A stretch of 32,265 bases of DNA from Symbiodinium natans (Eukaryota > Sar > Dinophyceae > Suessiales > Symbiodiniaceae): the NCBI GenBank assembly GCA_905221605.1, contig CAJNDS010002298.1, positions 478,960 to 511,224 of the forward strand. Reading direction: 5' to 3'. Positions 10,648 to 18,937 of the stretch are shown in pieces (position 1 is the stretch's first letter; every line of letters begins with the position of its first letter). The notes under the pieces were generated by a model. The model did no database searches, was not told the origin of the DNA, and worked only from the letters and a program-made list of their open reading frames with translations. The position numbers and the translations under genes are program-made.

Positions 10648-11080
10648 AAAAAGAAAAACCAAAAAAAAAAAAAATTATTTAAATTATTTAAACTATTTAA
10701 TTCCGGGGGGGGTAATTAAATAATTTAAATAATTTAAATCCGAACCCCCCCTTTCAGATTTAAATTATTTACATTATTTAATTCCCCCCCCCTGGAATTA
10801 AATAATTTAAATAATTTAAATAATTTAAATAATTTAAATAATTTAAATCCGAAAAGGGGGGGGGGGCAGGCCCCACCGGGCCCCCTCCCCCTCCCAGAAT
10901 TAAATAATTTAAATAATTTAAATCCGAAAGGGGTGTTCAGGATTTAAATTATTTAAATTATTTAATTCTGGGAGGGGGAGGGGCCCGGTGGGGCCTGCCC
11001 CCCCCCCCCTTTTCGGATTTAAATTATTTAAATTATTTAAATTATTTAAATTATTTTCTTCCAGGGGGGGAATTAAATAA
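9062..11080. repeat. Palindromic satellite 1: (AAATAATTT)n arrays with G-run/C-run modules
   Basis: Runs of a 9-bp unit AAATAATTT alternate with their reverse complement AAATTATTT. The switches occur at GC-rich modules: CCGAAAAGGGGGG, then CAGGCCCCACCGGG, then CCCCTCCCCCTCCCAG, and the exact inverse. Forward modules start at about 9126, 9605, 10013 and 10848; inverse modules start at about 9242, 9725, 10122, 10498 and 10967. The higher-order period is therefore about 410-480 bp, and each period is nearly its own reverse complement. The long frames inside (Phe-Lys-Leu repeats) are artefacts of the 9-bp period. Confidence 0.9.
10561..10674. repeat. Poly-A tract (86 uninterrupted A, then interrupted)
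   Basis: 86 consecutive A residues (10561-10646) are followed by CAAAAAGAAAAACC and 14 more A. The tract interrupts one satellite module. It may be a retroposed poly-A tail, slippage, or an assembly or polishing artefact; the sequence alone cannot tell. Confidence 0.85.
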
Positions 11081-12797
11081 AAGGCGATTTCCTGAAGAGG
11101 AAGAAGGGCGCCTACCTGTGAAAAGCAAGATTGATTTTTCTAATTAGGGAGAGACTTGCCCCGCCTGAGCCTCCCTGGCCTGCTTGTTGTGGCCACATTC
11201 CGGTACAGTTGCGCTTCCAGAAAAATGGCATCCTTGTTATCTCCTCTCACTTCCCTTTCCCTTCTCTCCTTCTGTTTCCTTCTGACTGATAAACCACAAG
11301 AAAGGAACTTGTATGATAAGGCAGTGGAAGGGTAAGCAGAGGGTGACTCCTGGCGCGTGGACCGGTCCATACTTCATCATACCCCTCCTCTCGGCCTATC
11401 TCTTCTGTTCTTTTCCTTACCCTTCTCCTTCTCAGAGTTCTTCCTTTTTTGTTTCTTATTTCGAAAAGAAAGATGGCAGGGAGAGATAAGGAAGAGAGGA
11501 TAGATAAAGAGTGAGCGCCATCTTCTCTGCGCCTTGTTTTGTCTCTCCCTCCTCTCTATTCATCTCTCTTCTATTCTTTTCTTTGCTCTTCCCATTAACA
11601 ATGCAGTCCTTTTGTCTCTCCTCTCTCCTTCTCTCTCCCTTCTCTTCTCCTGTTCCCCTTTAAATGACAAAAACGCAAGAAAGGAAGAACAAGAGGGGAA
11701 TGGAGGCCATGTTCCTTTCTTTTCCAATGGATGGGAAAGTGAGCGGGTTGGCTCCTTGTCCGTAGACCCTCCCCACGCTGCAGCAAATCCCCTCCTCTCG
11801 CCCTATCGCCTCTGTTCTTTTCCTTGTTCCCAAACGGAAAAAGAAAATGGGTTCCTTTACATGTTCATTGTTCTTCCTTTTGTTTTTTATTTAAAAGGGA
11901 AAGATAAGAAAGAGAGGAAAGAAGAAAACGAGCACCATCTTCTCTTTGCCTGATTTTGCACCTCCCTCTCCTGTCTTCATTTCTCTTCCATGATTTTCAT
12001 TGCTCTTCCCATGAAAATTGTTTCCTTTTGATCTCTCCTCTCTCCTTTCTCTCTCCCTTCTCTTCTCTTGTTCTCTTTTGAATCTCAAAATCACACCAAA
12101 GGAAGCTTCTTTTCCTTATTGAATTAAAAAGAAAAAGAAGAAAAGAGATAGGTAAAGACACTGAAGAGCTCCACTGCCTATTGTTTCATTCCTTTTCCTC
12201 TCTTTCTATGTATTGTTTTCCTTGTCGTTTCAGAAAGCTAGCAAAATAAGGGCAAGGGGGCTTCCTGAAGAGGAGAGAGGGCACCTATTTTTTTAATTAT
12301 AGAGGGAAAAGCGAGAGACAAGGAAGGGACAGATGATAGATAAAGAAGAGTGCTATCCGTCTCCTTGTTTCTTGTGTCTTCTCTTCTTTTCAGTTCATCA
12401 TATTCCTCTTTTCGGCCTGTCTCTTCTGCTCTTTTCCTTACCCTTCTCCTTTTCAAGTTCTTCCTTTTTCGTTTTTCTGTTTCGAAAAGAAAGAGGGAAG
12501 GGAGAGAGAAGGGAGAGAGGATAGATAAAGAAGAGTGCCATTTTCTTTGCGCCTTGTTTTGTCTCTCCATCTTCTTTGTTCATCTCTCTTTTCTATTCTT
12601 TTCTTGGCTCTTCCCATTAGAATTGTTTTCCTTTTATCTCTCCTCTCTCCTTCTCTTTCCCTTCTCTTCTCCTGTTCCCCTTTAAATGACAAAAACACGA
12701 GAAAGGAAGAACAAGAGAGGAATGGAGGCCCTTTTCCTGAATTCTCCTGTTGCAATGAATAAGGAAAAGAGCATAGGAGATAAGGAAGGGAATTGTG
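11081..12797. repeat. Polypurine/polypyrimidine satellite 2, first long copy
   Basis: Pyrimidine-rich blocks (CTCTCC, TTCTTCC) alternate with purine-rich blocks (GAAAGAAAG, GGGAGAG). The block starts with GGCGATTTCCTGAAGAGG. Internally it consists of diverged units of roughly 380-600 bp, each holding a CTCTCCTCTCTCCTTC core followed by an ACAAGAAAGGAA-type purine element. The whole segment recurs from 12999 at about 1.92 kb offset with only a few differences. Long open frames here lack A/T-poor stop codons and are composition artefacts. Confidence 0.85.
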
Positions 12798-12998
12798 GGC
12801 GATGGAACGGGTGTCCTTTTTGATAGTTTTCTGCATCTTCAAGGAAGAAAAAAGGACACCCGCCCAAGAAGGAAAAGTAACATAAGAGATAGGGAGGAAA
12901 TTGAAAAGCTCCTCTCTTTACCTAGTCATTCCCTGTCCTCTCTTCTTATTTGTTGTTTTTCTTATTCGCTTCAAAAAGCAAAATAACAAAATAAGGGA

Positions 12999-14889
12999 AA
13001 GGCGATTTCCTGAAGAGGAAGAAGGGCGCCTACCTGTGAATAGCAAGGTTGATTTTTTGTAATTTGGGAGAGACTTGCCCCGCCTGAGCCTCCCTGGCCT
13101 GCTTGTTGTGGCCACATTCCGGTACAGTTGCGCTTCCAGAAAAATGGCATCCTTGTTATCTCCTCTCACTTTCCTTTCCCTTCTCTCCTTCTGTTTCCTT
13201 CTGACTGATAAACCACAAGAAAGGAACTTGTATGATAAGGCAGTGGAAGGGTAAGCAGAGGGTGACTCCTGGCGCGTGGACCGGTCCATACTTCATCATA
13301 CCCCTCCTCTCGGCCTATCTCTTCTGTTCTTTTCCTTACCCTTCTCCTTCTCATAGTTCTTCCTTTTTTGTTTTCTTATTTCGAAAAGAAAGATGGCAGG
13401 GAGAGATAAGGAAGAGAGGATAGATAAAGAGTGAGTGCCATCTTCTCTGCGCCTTGTTTTGTCTCTCCCTCTTCTCTATTCATCTCTCTTCTATTCTTTT
13501 CTTTGCTCTTCCCATTAACAATGCAGTCCTTTTGTCTCTCCTCTCTCCTTCTCTCTCCCTTCTCTTCTCCTGTTCCCCTTTAAATGACAAAAACGCAAGA
13601 AAGGAAGAACAAGAGGGGAATGGAGGCCATGTTCCTTTCTTTTCCAATGGATGGGGAAAGTGAGCGGGGTTGGCTCCTTGTCCGTAGACCCTCCCCACGC
13701 TGCAGCAAATCCCTCCTCTCGCCCTATCGCCTCTGTTCTTTTCCTTGTTCCCAAACGGAAAAAGAAAATGGGTTCCTTTACATGTTCATTGTTCTTCCTT
13801 TTGTTTTTTATTTAAAAGGGAAAGATAAGAAAGAGAGGAAAGAAGAAAACGAGCACCATCTTCTCTTTGCCTGATTTTGCACCTCCCTCTCCTGTCTTCA
13901 TTTCTCTTCCATGATTTTCATTGCTCTTCCCATGAAAATTGTTTCCTTTTGATCTCTCCTCTCTCCTTTCTCTCTCCCTTCTCTTCTCTTGTTCTCTTTT
14001 GAATCTCAAAATCACACCAAAGGAAGCTTCTTTTCCTTATTGAATTAAAAAGAAAAAGAAGAAAAGAGATAGGTAAAGACACTGAAGAGCTCCACTGCCT
14101 ATTGTTTCATTCCCTTTCCTCTCTTTCTATGTATTGTTTTCCTTGTCGTTTCAGAAAGCTAGCAAAATAAGGGCAAGGGGGCTTCCTGAAGAGGAGAGAG
14201 GGCACCTATTTTTTTAATTATAGAGGGAAAAGCGAGAGACAAGGAAGGGACAGATGATAGATAAAGAAGAGTGCTATCCGTCTCCTTGTTTATTGTGTCT
14301 TCTCTTCTTTTCAGTACCCCTCCAGAAAATTCAAATGGCCTCCTTGTTGTCTCTCCTCTCTCACTTCCCTTGCCCTTCTCTCCTTCTGTTACCTTTTAAC
14401 TAATATAACACAAGAAAGGAACTTGTATGATAAAGCAGTGGAAGGGTAAGCAGAGAGTGACTCCTTGCGCGTGGACCTTGCCCATACTTCATCATATCCC
14501 TCTTTTCGGCCTGTCTCTTCTGCTCTTTTCCTTACCCTTCTCCTTTTCAAGTTCTTCCTTTTTCGTTTTTCTGTTTCGAAAAGAAAGAGGGAAGGGAGAG
14601 AGAAGGGAGAGAGGATAGATAAAGAAGAGTGCCATTTTCTTTGCGCCTTGTTTTGTCTCTCCATCTTCTTTGTTCATCTCTCTTTTCTATTCTTTTCTTG
14701 GCTCTTCCCATTAAAATTGTCTTCCTTTTATCTCTCCTCTCTCCTTCTCTTTCCCTTCTCTTCTCCTGTTCCCCTTTAAATGACAAAAACACAAGAAAGG
14801 AAGAACAAGAGGGGAATGGAGGCCCTTTTCCTGTATTCTCCTGTTGCAATGAATACAGAAAAGAGCATAGGAGATAAGGAAGGGAATTG
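12999..14889. repeat. Polypurine/polypyrimidine satellite 2, second long copy
   Basis: This is a near-identical tandem copy of 11081-12797. It differs by point changes, single-base indels and an extra ~130-bp block at about 14315-14475. That block is itself a diverged copy of the segment at about 11210-11375 (AGAAAGGAACTTGTATGAT, then GCAGTGGAAGGGTAAGCAGA). The extra block points to unequal exchange between units. The spacer 12798-12998 between the copies is similar in composition but not part of the match. Confidence 0.85.
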
Positions 14890-15003
14890 AGGAGCTCCTT
14901 TCGCTACTTTCTTATGCCCTTTCCTTTGTATCTACCACACAAAAACACCACTCTCAGCTTCCAAGAATACTCTCGTGGAGACGCATTGGTTAGTCTAAAA
15001 ACC

Positions 15004-15036
15004 CGAGTCTCAGCTTCCAAATAGACCCTATTTAAG
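15004..15036 (-). repeat. 33-bp inverted copy of the 8932-8964 sequence
   Basis: The sequence on this strand is the exact reverse complement of 8932-8964 (core GGGTCTATTTGGAAGCTGAG on the minus strand). Together the two copies bracket the 6.1 kb satellite block. A short direct echo (CTCAGCTTCCAA) is also present at about 14955. A C-rich tract follows to about 15062. Confidence 0.9.
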
Positions 15037-15162
15037 CCACCCACCCCCCCCCCCCCTCCCCCAACAGCCCCGCCACCCCCTGTTCTATTCCCCCCGACCC
15101 CCTGCTTAACAGTTTAGCCAAAGCAGAAGTTTAGCCTGTGCCCGACTGCCAGGTTCTTCACA

Positions 15163-15324
15163 ATGGCTCACCGCCTCGGCACCGTTCTGAACAGCAACTG
15201 CCTCGTGCTTTCCTCACTTGCGTTGTTCACACAGATGCATGCAGAAGCACATATTGGTCAAGGAGTCAACTGTGTTCGACTGTATTCTTTGCCGCCGCTC
15301 AGATCTTCAACGGACCTTGAGTAG
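15163..15324 (+). CDS. Short ORF upstream of the helicase, 53 aa
   Basis: This is an ATG-started frame of 53 codons with a hydrophobic patch (CLVLSSLALF). It ends 34 bases before the acceptor-like TTTTTGTAG|G at 15350-15358, where the helicase frame opens. It might be a 5' exon of the helicase gene if a donor inside it joins 15359. It may equally be chance, since eIF4A proteins need no such extension. Confidence 0.2.
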   Translation: MAHRLGTVLNSNCLVLSSLALFTQMHAEAHIGQGVNCVRLYSLPPLRSSTDLE

Positions 15325-15358
15325 CTACATGATACCACATGGCAGTTCCTTTTTGTAG

Positions 15359-15982
15359 GTGTTGCACGACACAGTTGGCGGTTTGCGATCGTCCACGGCC
15401 AAGAACCACAAGAGTGCCAATGAGCTGCACCAACCAGGTGCTCTTTCGGTAGCCATGCATTCAGAAATTGTGGGTGGGGAGGAGTATCCACTATGCGAGT
15501 CGTTCGATGACACTGGCTTGGAGAAAGATCTTTTACGGAACATCTACGCTTACGGCATTGATCGGCCCAGCTCCGTTCAGCAGCGTTGCATGTTGCCAAT
15601 CCTGGATGGACGAGACACGCTTCTGGAGGCGCAATCCGGCGTGGGGAAGACCACGGCCTTGATAATTGGCTGCCTGCAGCGTGTGGATTGCTCTATTGAG
15701 GGGTGCCAGGCTCTTGTCCTTTGTCCAACGCGTGAGCTGGCACACGGCATTCGCTCGGTCTTTTGCAGCCTGAGTCCGCCAAGCAGAGGGCTCAAGACTC
15801 ACGGTCTTGTTGGTGGCGCCAACATTAGGGAGGATGTCACTGCTTTGAGGGATCAGCCACACGTGGTGATCGGAACACCCGGCCGTACACTTGACATGAT
15901 GAACAGATTCGTTTTGCAAGTGGATGGCCTGAAGATCGTCGTCTTGGACGAAGGGCAGGAGCTGTCTTCTCGTGGATTTGGT
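15359..15982 (+). CDS. eIF4A-like DEAD-box helicase, exon 1
   Basis: eIF4A-family proteins are ATP-dependent RNA helicases of translation initiation and mRNA processing. The first ATG fitting the family is at 15455 (CCATGC context), giving a 392-residue protein with exon 2, close to the family's ~400. The frame is open from 15359, just after a TTTTTGTAG|G acceptor, so an upstream exon is possible. Residues counted from that ATG: Q motif (Phe17, GIDRPSSVQQ 34-43), motif I AQSGVGKT (59-66), Ia PTRELA (91-96), GG (120-121), Ib TPGR (141-144). Motif II reads DEGQ (165-168) instead of DEAD. The exon ends in SRGFG, exactly where eIF4A continues with a charged residue and then DQIYDIF. Confidence 0.9.
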
Positions 15983-16085
15983 GACGCTTGTTTCCGGTTG
16001 ACTTGCTTTGGTTTCTGGTTGTTTTGCTTCTGAAGTGTCTAGAGTCTGTTATGTCTATTTCAAATTTGATGCAGCGACAACCCAG
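15983..16085 (+). other. 103-nt GA-AG intron of the eIF4A-like gene
   Basis: Removing 15983-16085 joins SRGFG to DQLYDIF in phase 0 and reproduces the eIF4A sequence SRGFxDQxYDxF without gap or insertion. The borders are GACGC at the 5' end and CCCAG|G at the 3' end. A GT donor at 15981 joined to a GCAG at 16074 would also stay open but would insert three residues, so the GA donor is preferred. GA and GC donors are known for dinoflagellate introns. Confidence 0.8.
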
Positions 16086-16736
16086 GACCAACTCTACGAT
16101 ATTTTCAGAGCTCTTCCTCCAGACGTCCAGGTCTGTGCGAGCTTGGAAACGAGGGAGCCAGAGTTTTTGGAGCTGATCTCGAGATTCGTGAGAAATGCGG
16201 TGACGATTCGAATGACGAGGGAGGCTCTGACTTTGGAGGGCACTCGTCAATTTTACGTGGATGTCGACAGAGAGGAGTCGAAGGTTGACACACTCTGTGA
16301 CCTCTTCGAGGCCCTGCCGACGAGACAGGTAATTGTCTACTGCAACACCCGTCGCAAGGTGGACTTCCTGATGCGCCACACGCTTACAGATCGTCTTGCC
16401 CAGCATGGATACACGATCTTCATGGTGCATGCTGAAGTTCCGCAACGAGAGAGGGAAGCGGCGCTACAGGGGTTTCGCTCGGCTGTGTTTGGCGTGTTGA
16501 TTTGCACAGACCTCTTGGCAAAGGGAATTGATACGCCACGGGCAGAGATGGTCATCAATTTTGACTTCCCAACTACAAGGGAAATCTATCTTCATCGTCT
16601 GGGACGGCGCGACAGAACCCAAGGAGTAGCCATCAACCTTGTAACCCAAGAAACCATTCCCGCTCTGAATGATGTCGAGGCCTTCTTCGGGGTATTGGTC
16701 GAGGAGTTGCCCATGAACGTTGCAGACCTTTTATGA
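16086..16736 (+). CDS. eIF4A-like DEAD-box helicase, exon 2
   Basis: This exon encodes residues 177-392, the end of RecA domain 1 and all of domain 2, finishing with PMNVADLL, the characteristic eIF4A/eIF4A3 C-terminus. Conserved parts: LTLEGTRQFYVDVDREE, motif IV region VIVYCNTRRKVDFL, motif V TDLLAKGID (Arg to Lys at 322), VINFDFPTTREIYLHRLGR. Altered parts: motif III, SAT in the family, reads LET by ungapped alignment. Motif VI, usually HRIGRGGRFGRKG, is HRLGRRDRTQG and three residues shorter. The histidine of the conserved HGD is kept, but it is followed by AE. The fold is intact and the catalytic motifs have drifted, so I infer a paralogue with weak or no ATPase/helicase activity. Confidence 0.9.
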   Translation, partial: DQLYDIFRALPPDVQVCASLETREPEFLELISRFVRNAVTIRMTREALTLEGTRQFYVDVDREESKVDTLCDLFEALPTRQVIVYCNTRRKVDFLMRHTLTDRLAQHGYTIFMVHAEVPQREREAALQGFRSAVFGVLICTDLLAKGIDTPRAEMVINFDFPTTREIYLHRLGRRDRTQGVAINLVTQETIPALNDVEAFFGVLVEELPMNVADLL

Positions 16737-16931
16737 TTACTGCAAGCCTGCAAGCATCGCTACTGCAAGCGACAGCTGCCCATCGACTCTGTCATACGAC
16801 TTCACTTGGAGACCATTGCGATCGGTGTTCACGATGCCATTGTCAGTCAGATTCCTTTCAGGCATGCCCACCAACGGTTGAATGTGGTGCCTGCAGCAGC
16901 CCGGAGCATGGCGACTGCCAGACTACGGTGA
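16737..16931 (+). other. In-frame 64-codon open extension after the helicase stop
   Basis: After the TGA at 16734 the same frame stays open for 64 codons, to a TGA at 16929. It includes QLPIDSVIRLHLETIAIGVH and AIVSQIPFRHAHQRLNVV, which look protein-like. Known eIF4A proteins end at the stop. This may be chance (a gap this long has a probability of roughly 5 per cent), an alternative 3' exon, or the remains of another exon. Confidence 0.2.
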
Positions 16932-16979
16932 ACAAGCTCCAGGGACCAGTGTGACCACATACTGTGAAGGTTGACAATG

Positions 16980-17218
16980 AGAAGCACCGACCAAGACTGA
17001 GCAAGGGGATGCAGCTCAGGCAATCCAGCTGATTGAGTCTGTCGTTCCGAAACTCTCTTTGGTACAGGTGTTACCAGGTGCTCTTTCTAGCAAACAGAAA
17101 GGCCACGGGTTGAACCTTGTCCTGCATCGGGAGTTAGATCTCCGCCCAACGGGTCAGGCTAAGACCTATGCTTTTTTCCCAATGGATGTAGCACAGAGAG
17201 CAAGAAGGGCATGGTGAA
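16980..17218 (+). CDS. Coding-like segment before the second formin part
   Basis: About 78 codons are open without an ATG start near the beginning. They include EQGDAAQAIQLIESVVPKLS, followed by a likely donor CAG|GTGTTACC at about 17068. The helical first part is protein-like. It may be an internal exon of the formin or of another gene. No family assignment is possible. Confidence 0.3.
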
Positions 17219-17410
17219 CCGCAAGATGAAAATGTGGCCAGCCGCGGAAATAAACCGCCCTCCGGCAGTGGTGGACATGATTCGAGCGAGATGCAGGCGC
17301 CACAGGCTCCGAACGGCTTCAGCCTCTCTTCGCTTGAAAAGCTGGTCCTCAGCTCAGAATCTCTGAGCCCAGGGGCGGAATCCACGATCAGTACGATACA
17401 CAGTAGCGGT
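17192..17410 (+). CDS. Formin candidate exon: FH2 'GFkLssL.kL' motif
   Basis: The frame opens after a TAG at 17189-17191. It contains RGNKPPSGSGG, then at 17315-17344 GFSLSSLEKL, followed by VLSSESLSPGAES. FH2 domains carry a GN-x-x-N motif, a Gly-rich turn and then GFxLxxLxKLxDTKSxDxxxTLL; order and spacing fit, but the second Asn and the TLLH are not conserved. A change of frame at about 17400 (to VFSGVSFIGVFAQVLAPK, 17409 onward) suggests another splice site. The minus-strand frame here is a shadow. Confidence 0.5.
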
Positions 17411-17606
17411 GTTCAGTGGTGTTTCGTTCATTGGTGTTTTCGCACAAGTTCTCGCACCCAAGATCCAGACCAAATCGACAGCTTCTCCGAAGGCCGTTCG
17501 TGGGAAGCAGTGTGAGATTGCCAAGTCATGCAGCATCGCTGCTGGTGGATTCATGATGGGAGCTGGCATACGGGAAGCAGCAGAAAGTGAACTTGAAAGT
17601 ACCAGG
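17409..17606 (+). CDS. Coding-like segment of the formin locus before the microsatellite
   Basis: This frame reads SGVSFIGVFAQVLAPKIQTK, then GFMMGAGIREAAESELES, just before the GT microsatellite. It is protein-like and lies where FH2 has its 'LLH..v' and post-knob helices. The alignment is too weak for more than a positional argument. The microsatellite cannot be coding, so an intron must begin near 17606. Confidence 0.25.
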
Positions 17607-17614
17607 ATGAAACC

Positions 17615-17622
17615 ATGGGTGT

Positions 17623-17671
<49 letters not shown>

Positions 17672-17773
17672 TGTGTCTGTGTGTCTGTGTGTCTGTGTGT
17701 CTGTGTGTCTGTGTGTCTGTGTGTCTGTGTGTCTGTGTGTCTGTGTGTCTGTGTCTCTCTGTCTGTGTGTGTG

Positions 17774-17844
<71 letters not shown>

Positions 17845-17846
17845 AT
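17615..17846. repeat. Compound GT microsatellite: (GT)n, (GTGTGTCT)n, (GTGC)n
   Basis: About 230 bases of GT-derived repeat pass through three phases: pure GT, then GTGTGTCT, then GTGC. The long Cys/Val and Thr/His frames across it on both strands are artefacts of the repeat. It lies within the proposed formin gene, presumably in an intron. Confidence 0.95.
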
Positions 17847-17869
17847 CCCTGCGTCAGCACAACATGCTG

Positions 17870-18213
17870 CATTTCATCCTGGCCATGATGACATCCTCCG
17901 AGTCTTCTTCACTTTTCTCAGATGAGGCTCGGACCTTGCAGTTTTCAAAGCCCACGTACAGCCTTTGGACCCGTTTGGAGCGTGTGTGGCAGGATGTGAC
18001 ACTGCTGGCCAAAGCGAAGGCGATGAAGAGCTTCACAGTGTACCAGGACCGGTTCTTGTTCAACTTGCTCCATCTAGGTCAAGTTTTGCAGAGAAGCACG
18101 TTTCGACACATGTTTCGGCAGATGTTTCGGCGGAGCAGGACTGCACTGAGCTGACGCAGGGCTTCCAGGCCATCCGCGAGATATGCGAGACAGGCGCAGC
18201 TCCACTGATTTGA
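17870..18213 (+). CDS. Coding-like segments of the formin locus
   Basis: Two overlapping frames look protein-like. One is at 17880-18154 (SLWTRLERVWQDVTLLAKAK and FLFNLLHL). The other is at about 18090-18210 (ADVSAEQDCTELTQGFQAIR, ending ETGAAPLI and a stop). Their helical, charged character fits the long helices of the FH2 C-terminal half, but I cannot place them by motif. A switch between the frames near 18077 (CATCTAG|G) could be a splice junction. Confidence 0.3.
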
Positions 18214-18489
18214 ATGATTTGCTTGTGTTATTTGGTGTGAGATGAGACGCTTTGAGACTCTGAGGCAGATACCAGAGCGTTGTGACCGGAGAGAAGGTGA
18301 AGATGGAGCGAAGGAGTGGAGCTCATGCGGAGAGCTGATGCGGAGCAGTTGTCCAGTGTCCATGTCGCAGCATGCCGCAGCGTTGGCTACTCGGGCAGCA
18401 GGAGGATGACCAAAGCATCAAGAGATGAGGCTGAGGCCTAGAATCTGTACTGCCGTAAGAATTGCTCTGAGCATGCTTGAGCGCTGCAG

Positions 18490-18703
18490 GAGACAATTGA
18501 TGCCAACGATACATTTCACACTGCCATGAAGGCCATCGAGTGCGAGCTGAAGTCCTGTTGCGAGGAACTGGACCCCGTCCATTTCATTTCATTTCAGGCC
18601 TTCGTCGACAAGTACGATCGTCAAGTTGAAAGCGTAGAGCAGGGCTGCTACTGCTCCTTCATCATGTATAAGGACTGCTTGTTTCCTGGCTGCAGATTTT
18701 AGA
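18490..18703 (+). CDS. Formin candidate exon: late FH2 helices
   Basis: After GCTGCAG the frame reads ETIDANDTFHTAMKAIECEL, then KSCCEELDP and FQAFVDKYDRQVESVEQGCY. FH2 domains end with long helices of the type D-x-F-x-x-x-M-x-x-F...(E/L)xxL, and the DTFHTAMKAIECEL segment fits. The end is unresolved: the frame runs to a TAG at 18700, while the next segment starts after a GCTGCAG at 18689-18695. Confidence 0.4.
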
Positions 18704-18937
18704 GAATCGCAAGAGCCTGGCAATCTGCAGGAGCAGGCCTTGTTTCTTGGCGATCTCTCAGTCTACCCTCCACCGAAGGATGATCAGGAGGGTAAGGCTC
18801 GCAAGAGTGACGCCGAAGTGAGCTTTCTGGTGATGTCCGTGCTGCAGAGACAGGCTGATCTCCTGGCCATCATGCACAGGCTTGCTGTGCCTCTCGGCGG
18901 CAAGTTCACTCACCCCAAAAAGCCAGCTTGGTCCTAG
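18696..18937 (+). CDS. Formin candidate terminal exon
   Basis: From an AG at 18694-18695 the frame reads DFRESQEPGNLQEQALFLGD, then LSVYPPPKDDQ and SDAEVSFLVMSVLQRQADLL, and ends in TAG at 18935. In FH2 domains the last recognisable element is YFGE followed by an acidic/Pro-rich loop and an FF...F helix. FLGD plus the following loop and the EVSFLVMSVL helix fit this loosely. If correct, the protein ends about 20 residues after FH2 and lacks a DAD-type tail. Confidence 0.4.

Larger units (their letters stand above)
8031..17191 (+). other. Proposed ~9.2 kb formin intron containing satellites and a helicase gene
   Basis: FH2-like coding segments stop at about 8030 and resume at about 17192 in correct domain order and on the same strand. 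Between them lie a 6.1 kb repeat block bracketed by inverted repeats and the eIF4A-like gene. I infer one long intron. The alternative is that two separate formin fragments flank an insertion and the gene is broken. The missing 'GN.xN' exon could be in this interval or lost. Confidence 0.4.

Noticed and set aside
11140-14877. Many 60-140 codon frames in satellite 2
   Set aside because: Strongly biased purine/pyrimidine blocks lack stop codons in several frames. The same frames recur in both tandem copies, and no domain is present.
15449-15460. GTAGCCAT near the helicase ATG, shared with the dinoflagellate spliced leader
   Set aside because: Only about 8-10 bases match and the rest of the leader is absent. 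A match of this length is expected about once by chance in the window.
17354-17888. Long Thr-His and Cys-Val frames on both strands
   Set aside because: They translate the compound GT microsatellite; equal openness on both strands shows an artefact.
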